Counted from the first letter of the stretch, positions 15,874 through 24,559 are shown. The stretch: DNA of 64,000 bases from Streptomyces sp. NBC_01669 (GCF_026339735.1 NZ_JAPEQG010000001.1:124001-188000), one strand, 5' to 3'. Program-made: numbers and translations. The notes: a model not told the origin generated them from the letters alone.

Positions 15874-16030
15874 GTGATCACCGGGCGTGCTGCCGAACAC
15901 TGGAACCTCGAACTGGACGACCTCTTCCTGACCATCGGCCACCGTTTCCGCCGCGTCGAGCTCCGCCGTCGTATGCGCGACTACGTGCGCGGTCTGCTCG
16001 CCCCGGTAGCCCGGAAGAACAGCTGGCAGC
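15874..16030 (+). pseudogene. IS701-type transposase N-terminal remnant
   Basis: The frame reads LELDDLFLTIGHRFRRVELR, RRMRDYVRGLLAPVARKNSWQ. This is the conserved start (VRDYVRGLL...RKNGWQ) of IS701-like actinomycete transposases. The sequence loses similarity immediately after, near 16030. The following ~220 bases up to the tetR stop have no recognisable gene. Only about 50 of some 400 residues remain. Confidence 0.65.
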
Positions 16031-16255
16031 CGGCCTGCTCGTCCGGCCAGGACCGCCGGGGCTCGTACTCCTCTTCCACCGCCAGGTCGCAGGAGGGCAT
16101 CCTGTCCCCCGGCGGACGCACACCGTACCGGCGGCGCTGCTCGGTCCCCGTGAGCGTGGATTGCGCACGTCCTGTCCGCAGCTTCGCGCGCGAGTCGGCG
16201 CATCCGGCCCAGCCGGCCGGCGGCGGTCGGGGGCGGGAACGGTCCCCCTGGACCT

Positions 16256-16861
16256 TCAGCTTCCCGGGCTGGTGGTCGCGGGCTCCGCGAGCGGCGCCGC
16301 GTCGAGCAGGGCGGCCGCGGCGGCGCGGGCGGTGGTGGAGGCCGAGGGGTCGCGGTCCATCCGCGCGGAAAGTGCGGCGCCGTCGTAGAGCAGGTGCAGT
16401 TGGCGGGCCAGCCCCTCGGGGTCGGCGTAGCCGGCCTCGGTGGCCAGTTCGGTGAACAGGCCGCGCACCCAGGCCCGGTAGTCGTCAGCCGCGCGGCTGA
16501 TCGAGCTGTCGTCCGGCGCCTCGGCGGTGGCCCGCACGAACGCGCAGCCGTTGTACTGGGGGGCGGTGAAAAGCTCGCCCTGTGCGTCGAAGACGCCGAG
16601 CAGGCGTTCGCGGGGGGTCCTGAAGCGGGTCAGGGTCCGCAGGATCCGGTCCTGGATGCGCGTCTTGCGGGATTCCAGGTAGGCGCAGACCAGGCTTTCC
16701 TTGTTCCCGAAGGTGTTGTAGAGGGATGCCTTGGCGACTCCGGCGTGCTCGATGATGCGGTCGATGCCAACGGTCTGCACGCCTTCGCTGTAGAAGAGCT
16801 CGTTGGCGGCCTCGAGCAGGCGCTCCCGTGCAGACGGCTTCGTTGCGGTCCTGGTTGCCAT
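16256..16861 (-). CDS. TetR/AcrR-family repressor
   Basis: 201 residues from the ATG at 16861, which has AAGGGG eight bases upstream. The N-terminal HTH is typical: ARERLLEAANELFYSEGVQT, VGIDRIIEHAGVAKASLYNT, FGNKESLVCAYLESRK. The remaining helices form a ligand pocket. It follows the MFS gene in the same direction with a 32-base gap. A 14-base dyad (16877-16890) in that gap matches the two operators upstream of the MFS gene, so this is almost certainly the local repressor of the exporter. Confidence 0.93.
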   Translation of the reverse strand: MATRTATKPSARERLLEAANELFYSEGVQTVGIDRIIEHAGVAKASLYNTFGNKESLVCAYLESRKTRIQDRILRTLTRFRTPRERLLGVFDAQGELFTAPQYNGCAFVRATAEAPDDSSISRAADDYRAWVRGLFTELATEAGYADPEGLARQLHLLYDGAALSARMDRDPSASTTARAAAAALLDAAPLAEPATTSPGS

Positions 16862-16876
16862 GACGATCACCCCTTC

Positions 16877-16890
16877 AGACAGATCGGTCT
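16877..16890. promoter_or_regulatory. TetR operator upstream of tetR
   Basis: AGACAGATCGGTCT is an imperfect dyad differing by one base from the perfect AGACAGATCTGTCT found upstream of the MFS gene at 18307-18320. It lies 15 bases before the tetR start, and supports autoregulation in addition to read-through from the MFS promoter. Confidence 0.7.
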
Positions 16891-16893
16891 ATT

Positions 16894-18258
16894 CTAGCCG
16901 GAGACGGTTTGCGGCACCCGTGCGGTCTGCGGTGCGGGTGCGGCCTCGGGGGTGGAGCCGGCTGCCGTCCGGAGCGCTGCCACCGGCTCCGCGCGGCGGC
17001 CGCTGAGCAGCAGGCCGGCCAGCGCAGCGGCCGTCAGCACGATGACGGCGATGCCGTACTCCCGGGCGGTCTGCAGCAGTCCGCCTCCGTGCACGACCAG
17101 CACGCCGCCGATCACCGCGGGTACGCCCAGGCCCAGGTAGGACACCACGTACAGCAGGGACAGCACACCGGCCCGCTCGTGCGGCTCCGTCTGCGGCATC
17201 ACCATCCGGATGCCGCCCTGGAACCCGCTGCCGAAGCCGAAGCCGGCGATCGCGCTGCCCGCGAAGAACCCGGTCGCGGCGGCTGGGCCGCCGGTGCCCG
17301 GGCCGATGGACACCAGGGTGATCGCCACACCGGCAATCAGTGCGCCGGCGCCGAGCAGCATCACCGTGCGCGTCGAGGTACCGCGCAGCACCAGGACGGC
17401 CAGGCCTGCGGAACCGGCGAGCACGAACAGCGGCAGCCCGCCCCACACGACGGAGGTGGAGTGCACCAGGGTCCGGATGATGGCCGGGCCCAGCGCGCCG
17501 TAGAAGCCGGCCAGGGCCCACACCGCGAACAGTACGGGGGCGGCGATCGCCACCGGGGTGCGAACGGCCTTGGGCAGCTTGATCTCGGGGACCATGCCGG
17601 CCAGCGCGCCCGGCTTGCGGCTCACCGTCTCGCGCAGAGCGAGCACACCGAGCGCCTGCAGGACAAATATGCCGAGCAGTACGAAGTAGACGAGGCGGGT
17701 GGGCACGGGCAGGTACTGCACGATCAGCCCGGAGACCAGGGCGCCGCCGGCGGTGCCCACCGCGGGCGCGAAGGAGTTCAGGAACCCTCCCCTGCGCGGG
17801 TCGATGTCGAGCATGCCGGCGCCGATCGCGCCGAGCGCGGCGCCGGTGCCCACGCCCTGGACGACACGGGCGGCCAGCAGTGCGTCCACCCCGCCGGCGG
17901 TGGCGAAGACGACCATTGCCGCGGCCTGCCCGGTCAGCGCCGCCAGCAGGACCGGCCGGCGGCCGACGTGGTCGGAGATCTTGCCGAGGACCAGGAGCGA
18001 GACCAGCACAGCGAGCGCGTAGACGCCGAAGACGGTGGTGGTGGTGATCGGCGAGAAGCCCCAGCGCTGCTGGTAGATCGCGTAGAGCGGGGTCGGGGCA
18101 CTGGATGCGGCCAGCAGCGACACGACGATCGAGGCGAGCAGGGCAAGGGAGGCAATGGGTCCCGGGCCCCGTCGTCGCCGGTGGGCGGCGTACGCAGGAG
18201 ACCGTCGTACGGGGCTGTTCGTACGGGCGGCGTAGCGCGCAGTGGGTGTCAGGCTCAT
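16894..18258 (-). CDS. MFS drug-type exporter
   Basis: 454 residues with about 12 hydrophobic segments. The motif between helices 2 and 3 reads LGKISDHVGRRPVLL (MFS motif A), and helix 1 contains SSAPTPLYAIYQQRWGFSP, typical of actinomycete DHA-type exporters. Basic tails flank the membrane domain. A CCTGAGG RBS lies close to the ATG at 18258. The operators at 18275-18321 and the downstream tetR gene make this a self-contained inducible export unit. The substrate is unknown. Confidence 0.92.
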   Translation of the reverse strand: MSLTPTARYAARTNSPVRRSPAYAAHRRRRGPGPIASLALLASIVVSLLAASSAPTPLYAIYQQRWGFSPITTTTVFGVYALAVLVSLLVLGKISDHVGRRPVLLAALTGQAAAMVVFATAGGVDALLAARVVQGVGTGAALGAIGAGMLDIDPRRGGFLNSFAPAVGTAGGALVSGLIVQYLPVPTRLVYFVLLGIFVLQALGVLALRETVSRKPGALAGMVPEIKLPKAVRTPVAIAAPVLFAVWALAGFYGALGPAIIRTLVHSTSVVWGGLPLFVLAGSAGLAVLVLRGTSTRTVMLLGAGALIAGVAITLVSIGPGTGGPAAATGFFAGSAIAGFGFGSGFQGGIRMVMPQTEPHERAGVLSLLYVVSYLGLGVPAVIGGVLVVHGGGLLQTAREYGIAVIVLTAAALAGLLLSGRRAEPVAALRTAAGSTPEAAPAPQTARVPQTVSG

Positions 18259-18274
18259 GGGTCAACCTCAGGGT

Positions 18275-18321
18275 TAGACAGGTCTGTCTAGTACAGGAAA
18301 AAGATTAGACAGATCTGTCTG
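18275..18321. promoter_or_regulatory. Two TetR operators in the MFS promoter
   Basis: TAGACAG-GT-CTGTCTA lies at 18275-18290 and TAGACAG-AT-CTGTCTG at 18306-18321. Both have 7-base arms and a 2-base spacer, and their centres are 31 bases apart (three helical turns). They cover the region just upstream of the MFS start codon. A related single-mismatch dyad precedes tetR itself. Confidence 0.82.
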
Positions 18322-18740
18322 ATCCGGTCAAGCGAAAGGTTCATGCTCCAGGTCACGCGGCTCTACCGAGCGGTCTGATTGTTTTGTTCACGCAGGTTCG
18401 CGGCGGGGGCGGGCACCGGCGGCGCGGACGGGGAGCCGTCCCGGCGAACATCACGAGACGCACGTGACGCACGAGACGCACAAACCGTCATGGACACGCC
18501 CCTCTTTGCGGCCGCGGGAGGCGTCGGTGGACGGGAGGGGCCCGAGCCCCGGAGCGCACCCGGTGAGCGGGCCGCCGGGCTTGGACGACGCCACGAGACG
18601 CCGCGCGCGTGGGGCGAGACCGACGACGCCGCGAGCCCGGGCGGCGGCACACCGGCCTTTTTGCCGGGGTGTCCGGCCGGCAGCCGTCGGCACCGGTGAC
18701 CGGCGCGAGTGGTCGCGACCGATGTGACTGTGCTGTCTCC
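18322..18740. other. Non-coding stretch between the MFS promoter and the IS element
   Basis: No frame has a start with a plausible RBS and sustained codon bias. A short acgagacgcac-type reiteration (18449-18480) is the only local structure seen. The stretch ends at the right end of the IS200/IS605-type element. Confidence 0.5.
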
Positions 18741-18900
18741 GTCGTGACTCCTCCGCCCCGTGAACGGGGTGGCTTCTCGCTATGCCGGTTGGGCTTCGCG
18801 ACGGACCAGCCCGGCCCGTAGGACGTTGAGAGCACCGACGGTGTCCGCGTGCGCGTTGTGGCCGCAGGCGACGCAGTGGAACGTCTCCTGTGTGGGCCGG
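18735..18900 (-). ncRNA. Putative omega RNA (reRNA) of the TnpB element
   Basis: TnpB guide RNAs derive from the 3' end of tnpB plus the element's right end, with the guide taken from flanking DNA. Here the tnpB stop at 18780 is followed by a short GC hairpin with a TGAA loop and then GGAGGAGTCACG (minus-strand sense). The same string follows the decayed tnpB copy near 58833. The conserved hairpin and right end across two copies support a structured RNA; boundaries are inferred. Confidence 0.4.
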
Positions 18901-19979
18901 TTCTCCTTGGCGGTGTACCCGCATACGGGGCACCGCCGGGAGGTGTTGCGGGGGTCCACGGCCATCACTTCCCGCCCGGCGCTCTCAGCCTTGGCGTTCA
19001 GGATCGCGAGGAACATTCCCCAGCCGGCATCCGATATCGAGCGGTTGAGTCCGGCCTTGGCCGCTGCCCCGTTGGGCAGGAAGCTGCCCGGCTGGTCGGG
19101 GTCGGGCTTCGGTTCGGGGGCCTTGCTCATGTTGCGGATCTTGAGGTCTTCGTGCGCGATGAGGTCGTGCTCCCGCACGAGGCCGAGGGCGGTCTTGTGG
19201 GCGTGGTCCAGGCGCTGACGGCGGACGTTGCGGTGCAGACGTGCCACCGTCTCCGCGGCCTTACGACGGCGCTTGCTGCCCCGCTTGCACCGGGCGAGGG
19301 CCTGCTGCGCGGCTTCGAGCTTCGCGGCGGCCTTCGCTCCGTGACGGGGGTTGGGCACGAACTCGCCGCCCGAGTCGGCGAGGAAGTTCGCTATGCCCAG
19401 GTCGATGCCGATCATGCTGCCGGTCGCCGGCAGCGGCTCGGGCTGTTCCTGGTCGGCGGTGAGGATGACGTACCAGCGCCGCCCTTCGCGCTTGACGCTG
19501 ATCGTCTTGACCTTGCCGGCCACCGGCCGGTGCCGGTGCACCTTGACGTGCCCGACGCCCTGGAGGCGGACGCGGGTGACGGGGTCGTGCGCGGTGGCAT
19601 CCCAGCGGCAGCCGTCTCCGTCCTTCGGGAAGTCCACGGTGTCGAACCGCTTGCCCGAACGAAAGCGCGGATACCCCGGCTTCTCCCCTGCCTTGACCCG
19701 ACGGAAGAACGCGGAGAACGCCTTGTCCAGCCGTCGCAACGTCGCCTGCTGAGAAGAGAACGACCAACGGCCCTGACGTTCCGGGTCGAATGCCCGGATG
19801 TCCTTGAGCTGGGCGGACTGCTGCCCGTATCGGACCGTCGTCTTCGAGCTGTGCCGGTAGGCGTCACGGCGTTCTTGCAACGCGCCGTTGTAGAGCGAGC
19901 AGTGATCGCGCAGCATCTCGCGAAGGGCCTGGTCCTGCCGGGCGGTGGGTCGCAGGAGGAACTTGTACGCACGGATCAT
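18780..19979 (-). CDS. tnpB: TnpB RNA-guided endonuclease (IS605 type)
   Basis: 399 residues. The N terminus IRAYKFLLRPTARQDQALR is the HTH_OrfB region. The split RuvC nuclease residues are D192 or D193 in GIDLG, E277 in AHEDLKIRN and D379 in NAHADTVGALN. A zinc finger has Cys350, Cys353, Cys369 and Cys372 (CPVCG...CVACG). TnpB is guided by an RNA from the element's right end to cut the donor site and maintain the transposon. All catalytic positions are intact. It is divergent from tnpA, and a degenerate paralogue lies at 57678-58801. Confidence 0.93.
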   Translation of the reverse strand: MIRAYKFLLRPTARQDQALREMLRDHCSLYNGALQERRDAYRHSSKTTVRYGQQSAQLKDIRAFDPERQGRWSFSSQQATLRRLDKAFSAFFRRVKAGEKPGYPRFRSGKRFDTVDFPKDGDGCRWDATAHDPVTRVRLQGVGHVKVHRHRPVAGKVKTISVKREGRRWYVILTADQEQPEPLPATGSMIGIDLGIANFLADSGGEFVPNPRHGAKAAAKLEAAQQALARCKRGSKRRRKAAETVARLHRNVRRQRLDHAHKTALGLVREHDLIAHEDLKIRNMSKAPEPKPDPDQPGSFLPNGAAAKAGLNRSISDAGWGMFLAILNAKAESAGREVMAVDPRNTSRRCPVCGYTAKENRPTQETFHCVACGHNAHADTVGALNVLRAGLVRREAQPA

Positions 19980-20028
19980 TCAGTCCACCCCCTCCGGCTC
20001 GAATCGACCTTAACCGTAGCATTGGTTC

Positions 20029-20457
20029 ATGTCACCACGTTGGGAACCAAACCCTGACGTACGGCGCGGCCGTCACGTCGTCCACCACCTCCACGCGCAT
20101 TTGGTGTTCGTCACCAGGTACCGGCGGACCGTCTTCAACGACGAGATGCTGACACGCTGCGAAGAGATCATGCGAAAAGTCTGCGAGGACTTCGAGGCAG
20201 ACCTGATCGAGTTCAACGGCGGAGAAGACCACGTGCACCTGCTCGTGCATTACCCGCCGAGGGTCGCCCTGTCGAACTTGGTCAACAGTTTGAAGGGCGT
20301 GTCCTCGCGCCGGCTGAGGCAGGAGTTCACCGGCCACGTCAACCAGGCCATCATGCACGGCCGCTTCTGGTCCGGCTCCTACTTCGCGGGGTCATGCGGC
20401 GGCGCACCCCTCCACGTGGTCAAGGACTACATCGAGAACCAGAAGCGGCCCGACTGA
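20029..20457 (+). CDS. tnpA: IS200-type Y1 transposase TnpA
   Basis: 142 residues, the usual size. The HUH metal-binding motif is H68-V-H70 in GGEDHVHLLVHYPP, and the catalytic tyrosine is Y134 in HVVKDYIENQK. TnpA cuts and rejoins single-stranded DNA at hairpins near the element ends. Features such as RGRHVVHHLHAHLVFVTRYR and AIMHGRFWSGSYF match the family. The gene appears complete and active. Confidence 0.95.
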   Translation: MSPRWEPNPDVRRGRHVVHHLHAHLVFVTRYRRTVFNDEMLTRCEEIMRKVCEDFEADLIEFNGGEDHVHLLVHYPPRVALSNLVNSLKGVSSRRLRQEFTGHVNQAIMHGRFWSGSYFAGSCGGAPLHVVKDYIENQKRPD

Positions 20458-20533
20458 GCGCGGCTCCGCGGGCGAGGCGTTCCGGAGCGAAACTGCGGCG
20501 CTCCGCGCCGCAGGGTTCAGGATCGGATTCCCT

Positions 20534-20551
20534 CCCCGCCTGAAGGCGGGG
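20534..20551. repeat. TGAA-loop hairpin, end of the IS200/IS605 element
   Basis: CCCCGCC-TGAA-GGCGGGG followed by ATTCC. The same architecture (GC stem, TGAA loop, then GAT or GTAT and TCC/ACC) occurs at 26134-26151, 37734-37753 and 39068-39087. It is the expected recognition hairpin for a Y1 transposase. Confidence 0.7.
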
Positions 20552-20761
20552 ATTCCCTCCGAAGAAGAGGGATGGTTGCCGAGCTCGTCGACGGCGGTCT
20601 TGCAGGCACGGCTGTGAACACGGTGCCGGCCAAGGCTCTCGGTGCCATTCGCGGGCGGACAGCAGCCAGTGCGCAGAGTAAGGACTACTGGCAGGAGGGG
20701 GCTATTCGACCGTGCGCTGTTCCGCTCCCACCAGTAGGCCTCGATGGGCCTCGGCAGCTTG

Positions 20762-22258
20762 TCAGGACACCGTCGCCGGGGTGTCCCGCAGGGTGACGTT
20801 GGCGTGGCTCTCCTGGAAGCTCTGGTCCGAAACGAGGGTCAGCCGGGCCGTGGACTGGAACTCTGCCAGGGTGGCGGAACCGCAGGAGACCATCGTGGTC
20901 CTGAGCTTGGCGACGGTCAGGGCGAGCCCTTCGTTGAGGTCGCCTGCGTAGGGGACATAGCCGTCCACGCCTTCCTCGAAGACCAGCCCCTGACCGCCCT
21001 GACCGTAGCGCTGCCAGTTACGGGCACGGTTCGAGCCCTCACCCCAGTACTCCTTCACGAAGCCGTCACGGGTGGGCAGTTTCGCGCCGGCCGCCTGGTC
21101 GAATCGCGCGAAGTAACGCCCCATCATGACGAAGTCCGCCCCCATCGCCAGCGCCAGAGCCACGTGGTAGTCGTGCACCAGCCCGCCGTCGGAACAGATC
21201 GGCACATACTCGCCGGTGCGCTCGCGAAAGGCATCCCGTGCCGCCGCAACATCCAGCACAGCGCTGGCCTGGCCGCGGCCGATGCCCTTCTGGTCGCGAG
21301 TGATGCAGATGGAACCGCCGCCCACACCGACCTTGACGAAGTCCGCCCCCGCCTCGGCGAGGAAGGTGAACGCCTCGCCGTCGACCACGTTGCCACCGCC
21401 CACCGGAATCTCGGGATAATGCTTCTTCACCCAGGTCAGGGCCTGTGCTTGCCAGTCGCTGTAGCCGTCGGACGAGTCGAAGCACAACGCGTCCACGCCC
21501 GCCTCCACCAGAGCCGGAACGCGCTCCTGGTAGTCATGGGTGTTGACGCCCGCGCCCACGCGCAGGCGCTTGGCGGCGTCCACGACCTGATTCGGGAATC
21601 GCTTGTTGTCCGTGTAGTCGGATCGGAACACCAGATACTGCAGGTTGCCCTCGCCGTCCAGCACCGAGAGGCAGTCCAGCCGTTCGTCCCACAGCCGGGT
21701 GTTGGCCTCGGACAGCGTGGTGTCAGGCCCCGCATGGGGCAAGTCGGCGATGGCGGTCATCCGCCCGCTGACCGGTTCGGCCAGGTCGTGGCGTTGAGGG
21801 TGGAAATCGCGGGAGGTCACCAGGCCGAGCAGGCGGCCGGTGGCGGTCCCGTCGTGGGTGACCGCGGCGGTGCTGTGACCTGTGCGGCGCATGATGTCGA
21901 CCAGGAAACCCAGGCTGTCGTCAGGCCGGACGTTCGTATCGCTGGTGACGAATCCGGCCTTGAAGTTCTTCACTTGGCAGACCGCTGCGACCTGCTCCTG
22001 GATCGACTGGTTGTGGTGCAGGAAGCTCAGACCGCCGTTGCGAGCGAGCGCGATCGCAAGTTCCGGTGTGCTGACGGCCTGCATGATCGCGGACGTGAAC
22101 GGGGAGTGCAGCTCGATCGTCGACGGCTCGCCCACAATGTGCCGCACCAGCGGCGTGCGCAACTCGACCGTCGCAGGCGAGCAGTCGGTCCGGGTCCGGT
22201 TGGGCAAGAGCAGAAACTCGTTGAACGTCCGTGAGACCTCGGCGATGATCTGTGCCAC
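20762..22258 (-). CDS. guaB: IMP dehydrogenase (divergent type)
   Basis: 498 residues from the GTG at 22258, with AGGAGG five bases upstream. IMPDH oxidises IMP to XMP in guanine nucleotide synthesis. The catalytic loop is VGGGSICITRDQKGIGRGQ with the active-site cysteine. The substrate-binding part reads CSDGGLVHDYHVALALAMGA and MMGRYFARF. A CBS-domain region lies at ~120-240 (GRLLGLVTSRDFHPQ, NLQYLVFRSDY). The N terminus (EVSRTFNEFLLLPNRTRTD) and the tail (KEYWGEGSNRARNWQRYGQG) resemble the long IMPDH form common in Firmicutes rather than the usual actinomycete GuaB, so this is probably a second copy in the genome. Confidence 0.88.
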   Translation of the reverse strand: MAQIIAEVSRTFNEFLLLPNRTRTDCSPATVELRTPLVRHIVGEPSTIELHSPFTSAIMQAVSTPELAIALARNGGLSFLHHNQSIQEQVAAVCQVKNFKAGFVTSDTNVRPDDSLGFLVDIMRRTGHSTAAVTHDGTATGRLLGLVTSRDFHPQRHDLAEPVSGRMTAIADLPHAGPDTTLSEANTRLWDERLDCLSVLDGEGNLQYLVFRSDYTDNKRFPNQVVDAAKRLRVGAGVNTHDYQERVPALVEAGVDALCFDSSDGYSDWQAQALTWVKKHYPEIPVGGGNVVDGEAFTFLAEAGADFVKVGVGGGSICITRDQKGIGRGQASAVLDVAAARDAFRERTGEYVPICSDGGLVHDYHVALALAMGADFVMMGRYFARFDQAAGAKLPTRDGFVKEYWGEGSNRARNWQRYGQGGQGLVFEEGVDGYVPYAGDLNEGLALTVAKLRTTMVSCGSATLAEFQSTARLTLVSDQSFQESHANVTLRDTPATVS

Positions 22259-22510
22259 TCGTTCCTCCTGGCCCGTCGGCCGGGGCCCGACTGCCCCGGC
22301 GTGAAGATCGCCCCCGGTGTCCCAGGGCCCAGGTGGGCAGGGGTCAGCACGGCAGCCGTGGAGGTGCCACAAACTTGGCAGAGCCCTGACCGGCCCGTGG
22401 ATCGAACGGGGTGCGGTCGTGACCTGGCACCTTATCGATTGCCCAGCCGCTGCACGAATCGTGCCCCCTCAGCAGTAGAGGTGGCAGATCGCGCCGTCGG
22501 CGTCGACAAG

Positions 22511-22972
22511 CTACTCCCCGGCCTCCGGGTGCGCCTCGCGCCAGGCGGCCGCCGCCCGGTTCCAGTCGTCTCCGGTCAACGCGGTGAGCGAGGCGGGGAA
22601 GAGCCCGTCCTCCTCCTTGGCGATGTGCCGGTACAGTTCGTCCACGGCGTCGAGGAACCTCCGGCGGTCGTCCGGATCACCGAGGTCGGCCGTGGCCAGC
22701 AACTGGTCCAGTTCACGGTGTTCGCGTTCGAGGTTCGCGATGTACGCCGCGTACTCGGCGTCCTGCCGCATCACCGCGAACAGGCCGTTCTCCTCGCCGC
22801 GCCAGTGCGCCCGAAGCACTTCGGCCATGCCGCGCAGCAGCCCCTGGGCCGCGGCGGTCTCGCCTCGTGCCAGCGCCCGGACCGCGCTCCCCGCGAGGTC
22901 GGTCGCCATCTCGTGCTCGACGATGAGGTCCTTGATCAAGGAGATCTCGCGGCAGCCGCAGTAGTGACACAC
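22511..22972 (-). CDS. Hemerythrin-domain protein with N-terminal Cys motif
   Basis: 153 residues from the GTG at 22972, with GGGTGG seven bases upstream. It starts VCHYCGCREISLIKDL, a CxxCxC motif, followed by the four-helix hemerythrin pattern: LIVEHEMATDL, LRAHWRGEENGLF, NLEREHRELDQLL, LYRHIAKEEDGLFP. The His/Glu residues would bind a di-iron centre for oxygen, NO or redox sensing. The cysteine cluster at the N terminus may bind another metal. It stands alone, with about 300 bases of non-coding DNA on each side. Confidence 0.88.
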   Translation of the reverse strand: MCHYCGCREISLIKDLIVEHEMATDLAGSAVRALARGETAAAQGLLRGMAEVLRAHWRGEENGLFAVMRQDAEYAAYIANLEREHRELDQLLATADLGDPDDRRRFLDAVDELYRHIAKEEDGLFPASLTALTGDDWNRAAAAWREAHPEAGE

Positions 22973-23262
22973 CCGGAAACCACCCTTGCTCAGGAGCCGA
23001 TGCGCCACCACCCAGGACGCTGCGGACGCGGGCCCAGGCGTCACGGCTCGCGGCTGCGGCAGACGATGTCCGAGTGGAACGCTACTGCGGCCGGGCGCTG
23101 AACATGTGCACCAGCCGCGTGAAGGACCTGGGACGCCGGGATCGGGGAGAAGCCGGCGATCCGGCCCGGGCCATGGGTCCCGAGGGAACCCTCAGCCCCC
23201 TGGGGCGGCCAGCAAGCTCGCCCCCCCCAGGGGCTGAGGACCCGCGACCGGCCGCGTCGCTA

Positions 23263-24351
23263 TCAGGACTGGGCCAGACGCTGGAACATGGCGTCGATCT
23301 GGGCCTGGTTGGCGATCAGGGGCAGAGTGTCGAAGTACAGCTCCCACTCGCCCGCCGGACCGAAGCGCTCCACGATCCCGAAGGGGACGTTCGTGCCCTT
23401 CGTACTGGTGACGGTGCCGTGCCACTCCACGAAGGTGTGCGTGCGGCCGAACGCGACCTGGCCCGGCTTCAGCCGGACGTCGGCGTGGTCGAAGAGCCGG
23501 CGGAGATAGGCCGCCTTGCCGTCGGCGGTCCTGAGGGGCGCGGCGAGGCCGGGCGCGGTCAGGCGGCCGGGTCCGGCGCCGCCGACGAGAGCGTCGACGT
23601 CCTCGGTGTTCCAGGCCGCGAGCCGCGCCGTGATGTCCCCGGCGCGGAAGGGGTGCGGCGCGGGGCCCCGGCCGGCGTCGGCCGCCGGGCCCATGTCCGC
23701 GTCCGGACCCGTGTCCGCGACACCCTCGAACAGGTTGCGCAGCTCCGGGGCGGCGGAGCGGAACACGGTGTACCGGTCGTAGTAGCGTCGGGCCTGGATC
23801 GTCTTGCCGTCGTCGGAGAGGACGTTGCGGGCAATCTGCGGGTAGCCGACCTTGTGGCCCTTGATGGTGACCTCGTTCCACTGGCCGAACATCACCACCG
23901 CACCGTCCGCGACGACTTCGGTGCCCCGATAGCGCAGGTCCGGTACGAGACCCAGCGAGCCGACGATGGATTTCCCGATGACGGAGTGCCCGCGCTGCGG
24001 ATTGCCCCCGGCCTCCCAGAGGGTGGCCTCCGGGTCGAAGATGTCGAGATAGGCGGCGACCCGCGGGTGTTGGACCTCGCCCGGCTGCGGCGGCGTCCCG
24101 GTGGGGGTCTCGCCGAATGTGATCTGCCGCTTCATGAACGCGCAGGCGTTGGGGGTGATGGTCCCTTCCAGCGTGCCGACCTTGTCACGGACCTCCGCGC
24201 ACGCGACCGAGGCCGGTGCGGCGGCGGCCGTCGCGTGCAGCGCGGCTCCCGCGTCGGTGTTCGTGTTCGTGTGTGCCGTGCCGAACGCTATCCCGGACAC
24301 CATCGCGACCGTGACGGCTCCCGCACGCCCCAGCATCTGCGTACCGCGCAT
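23263..24351 (-). CDS. Secreted protein with two SnoaL-like domains
   Basis: 362 residues from the ATG at 24351 with a GAGAGG RBS. A signal peptide (MLGRAGAVTVAMVSGIAFGT) precedes the mature region. Two NTF2/SnoaL-like modules are likely: the first at ~95-210 (VAAYLDIFDPEATLWEAGGN, VMFGQWNEVTIKGHKVGYPQ, YDRYTVFRS) and the second at ~245-362 (ITARLAAWNTEDVDALVGGA, RTHTFVEWHGTVT, ELYFDTLPLIANQAQI), joined by a Pro/Asp-rich linker. SnoaL folds serve as isomerases, hydrolases or binding proteins; no catalytic residue can be assigned. Duplication of the fold in an exported protein is unusual. Confidence 0.75.
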   Translation of the reverse strand: MRGTQMLGRAGAVTVAMVSGIAFGTAHTNTNTDAGAALHATAAAAPASVACAEVRDKVGTLEGTITPNACAFMKRQITFGETPTGTPPQPGEVQHPRVAAYLDIFDPEATLWEAGGNPQRGHSVIGKSIVGSLGLVPDLRYRGTEVVADGAVVMFGQWNEVTIKGHKVGYPQIARNVLSDDGKTIQARRYYDRYTVFRSAAPELRNLFEGVADTGPDADMGPAADAGRGPAPHPFRAGDITARLAAWNTEDVDALVGGAGPGRLTAPGLAAPLRTADGKAAYLRRLFDHADVRLKPGQVAFGRTHTFVEWHGTVTSTKGTNVPFGIVERFGPAGEWELYFDTLPLIANQAQIDAMFQRLAQS

Positions 24352-24559
24352 CTTCGACCTCTCACCCGTCGTAGGGGGAACAACCGTGACCTCAGGCCCT
24401 GGTGGTGTGCGCGTCCCGCGCTCCCCGGCCTGTGACGGCAACCCTGCCTGCGTCAGCTCCGAAGATCGATTACCTGCCAGGTAATGGGCCCCGGCCCGGG
24501 GCGGGAGGGATGACGCACGACAGGCGGTGGTGACGGGTAGGCGTGATAGGGGGTGAGTA

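Larger units (their letters stand above)
18745..20573. mobile_element. IS200/IS605-type element with divergent tnpA and tnpB
   Basis: The unit holds a Y1 transposase (20029-20457, plus) and a TnpB nuclease (18780-19979, minus) with a 49-base gap between the divergent starts. Both flanks carry hairpins with a TGAA loop: 18756-18769 (CCCCG-TGAA-CGGGG) beyond the tnpB stop and 20534-20551 (CCCCGCC-TGAA-GGCGGGG) beyond tnpA. IS605-type elements have subterminal hairpins rather than inverted repeats and make no target duplication, which fits. Exact ends are estimated. Both genes look intact, so the element may still be mobile. Confidence 0.8.

Noticed and set aside
16909..18291. A 460-codon plus frame rich in Gly/His/Gln over the MFS gene
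   Set aside because: Antisense shadow of a 12-helix transporter with operators and a coupled tetR.
20744..22234. A 496-codon plus-strand frame over the IMP dehydrogenase gene
   Set aside because: It has no family motif and lies opposite an enzyme with all catalytic signatures.
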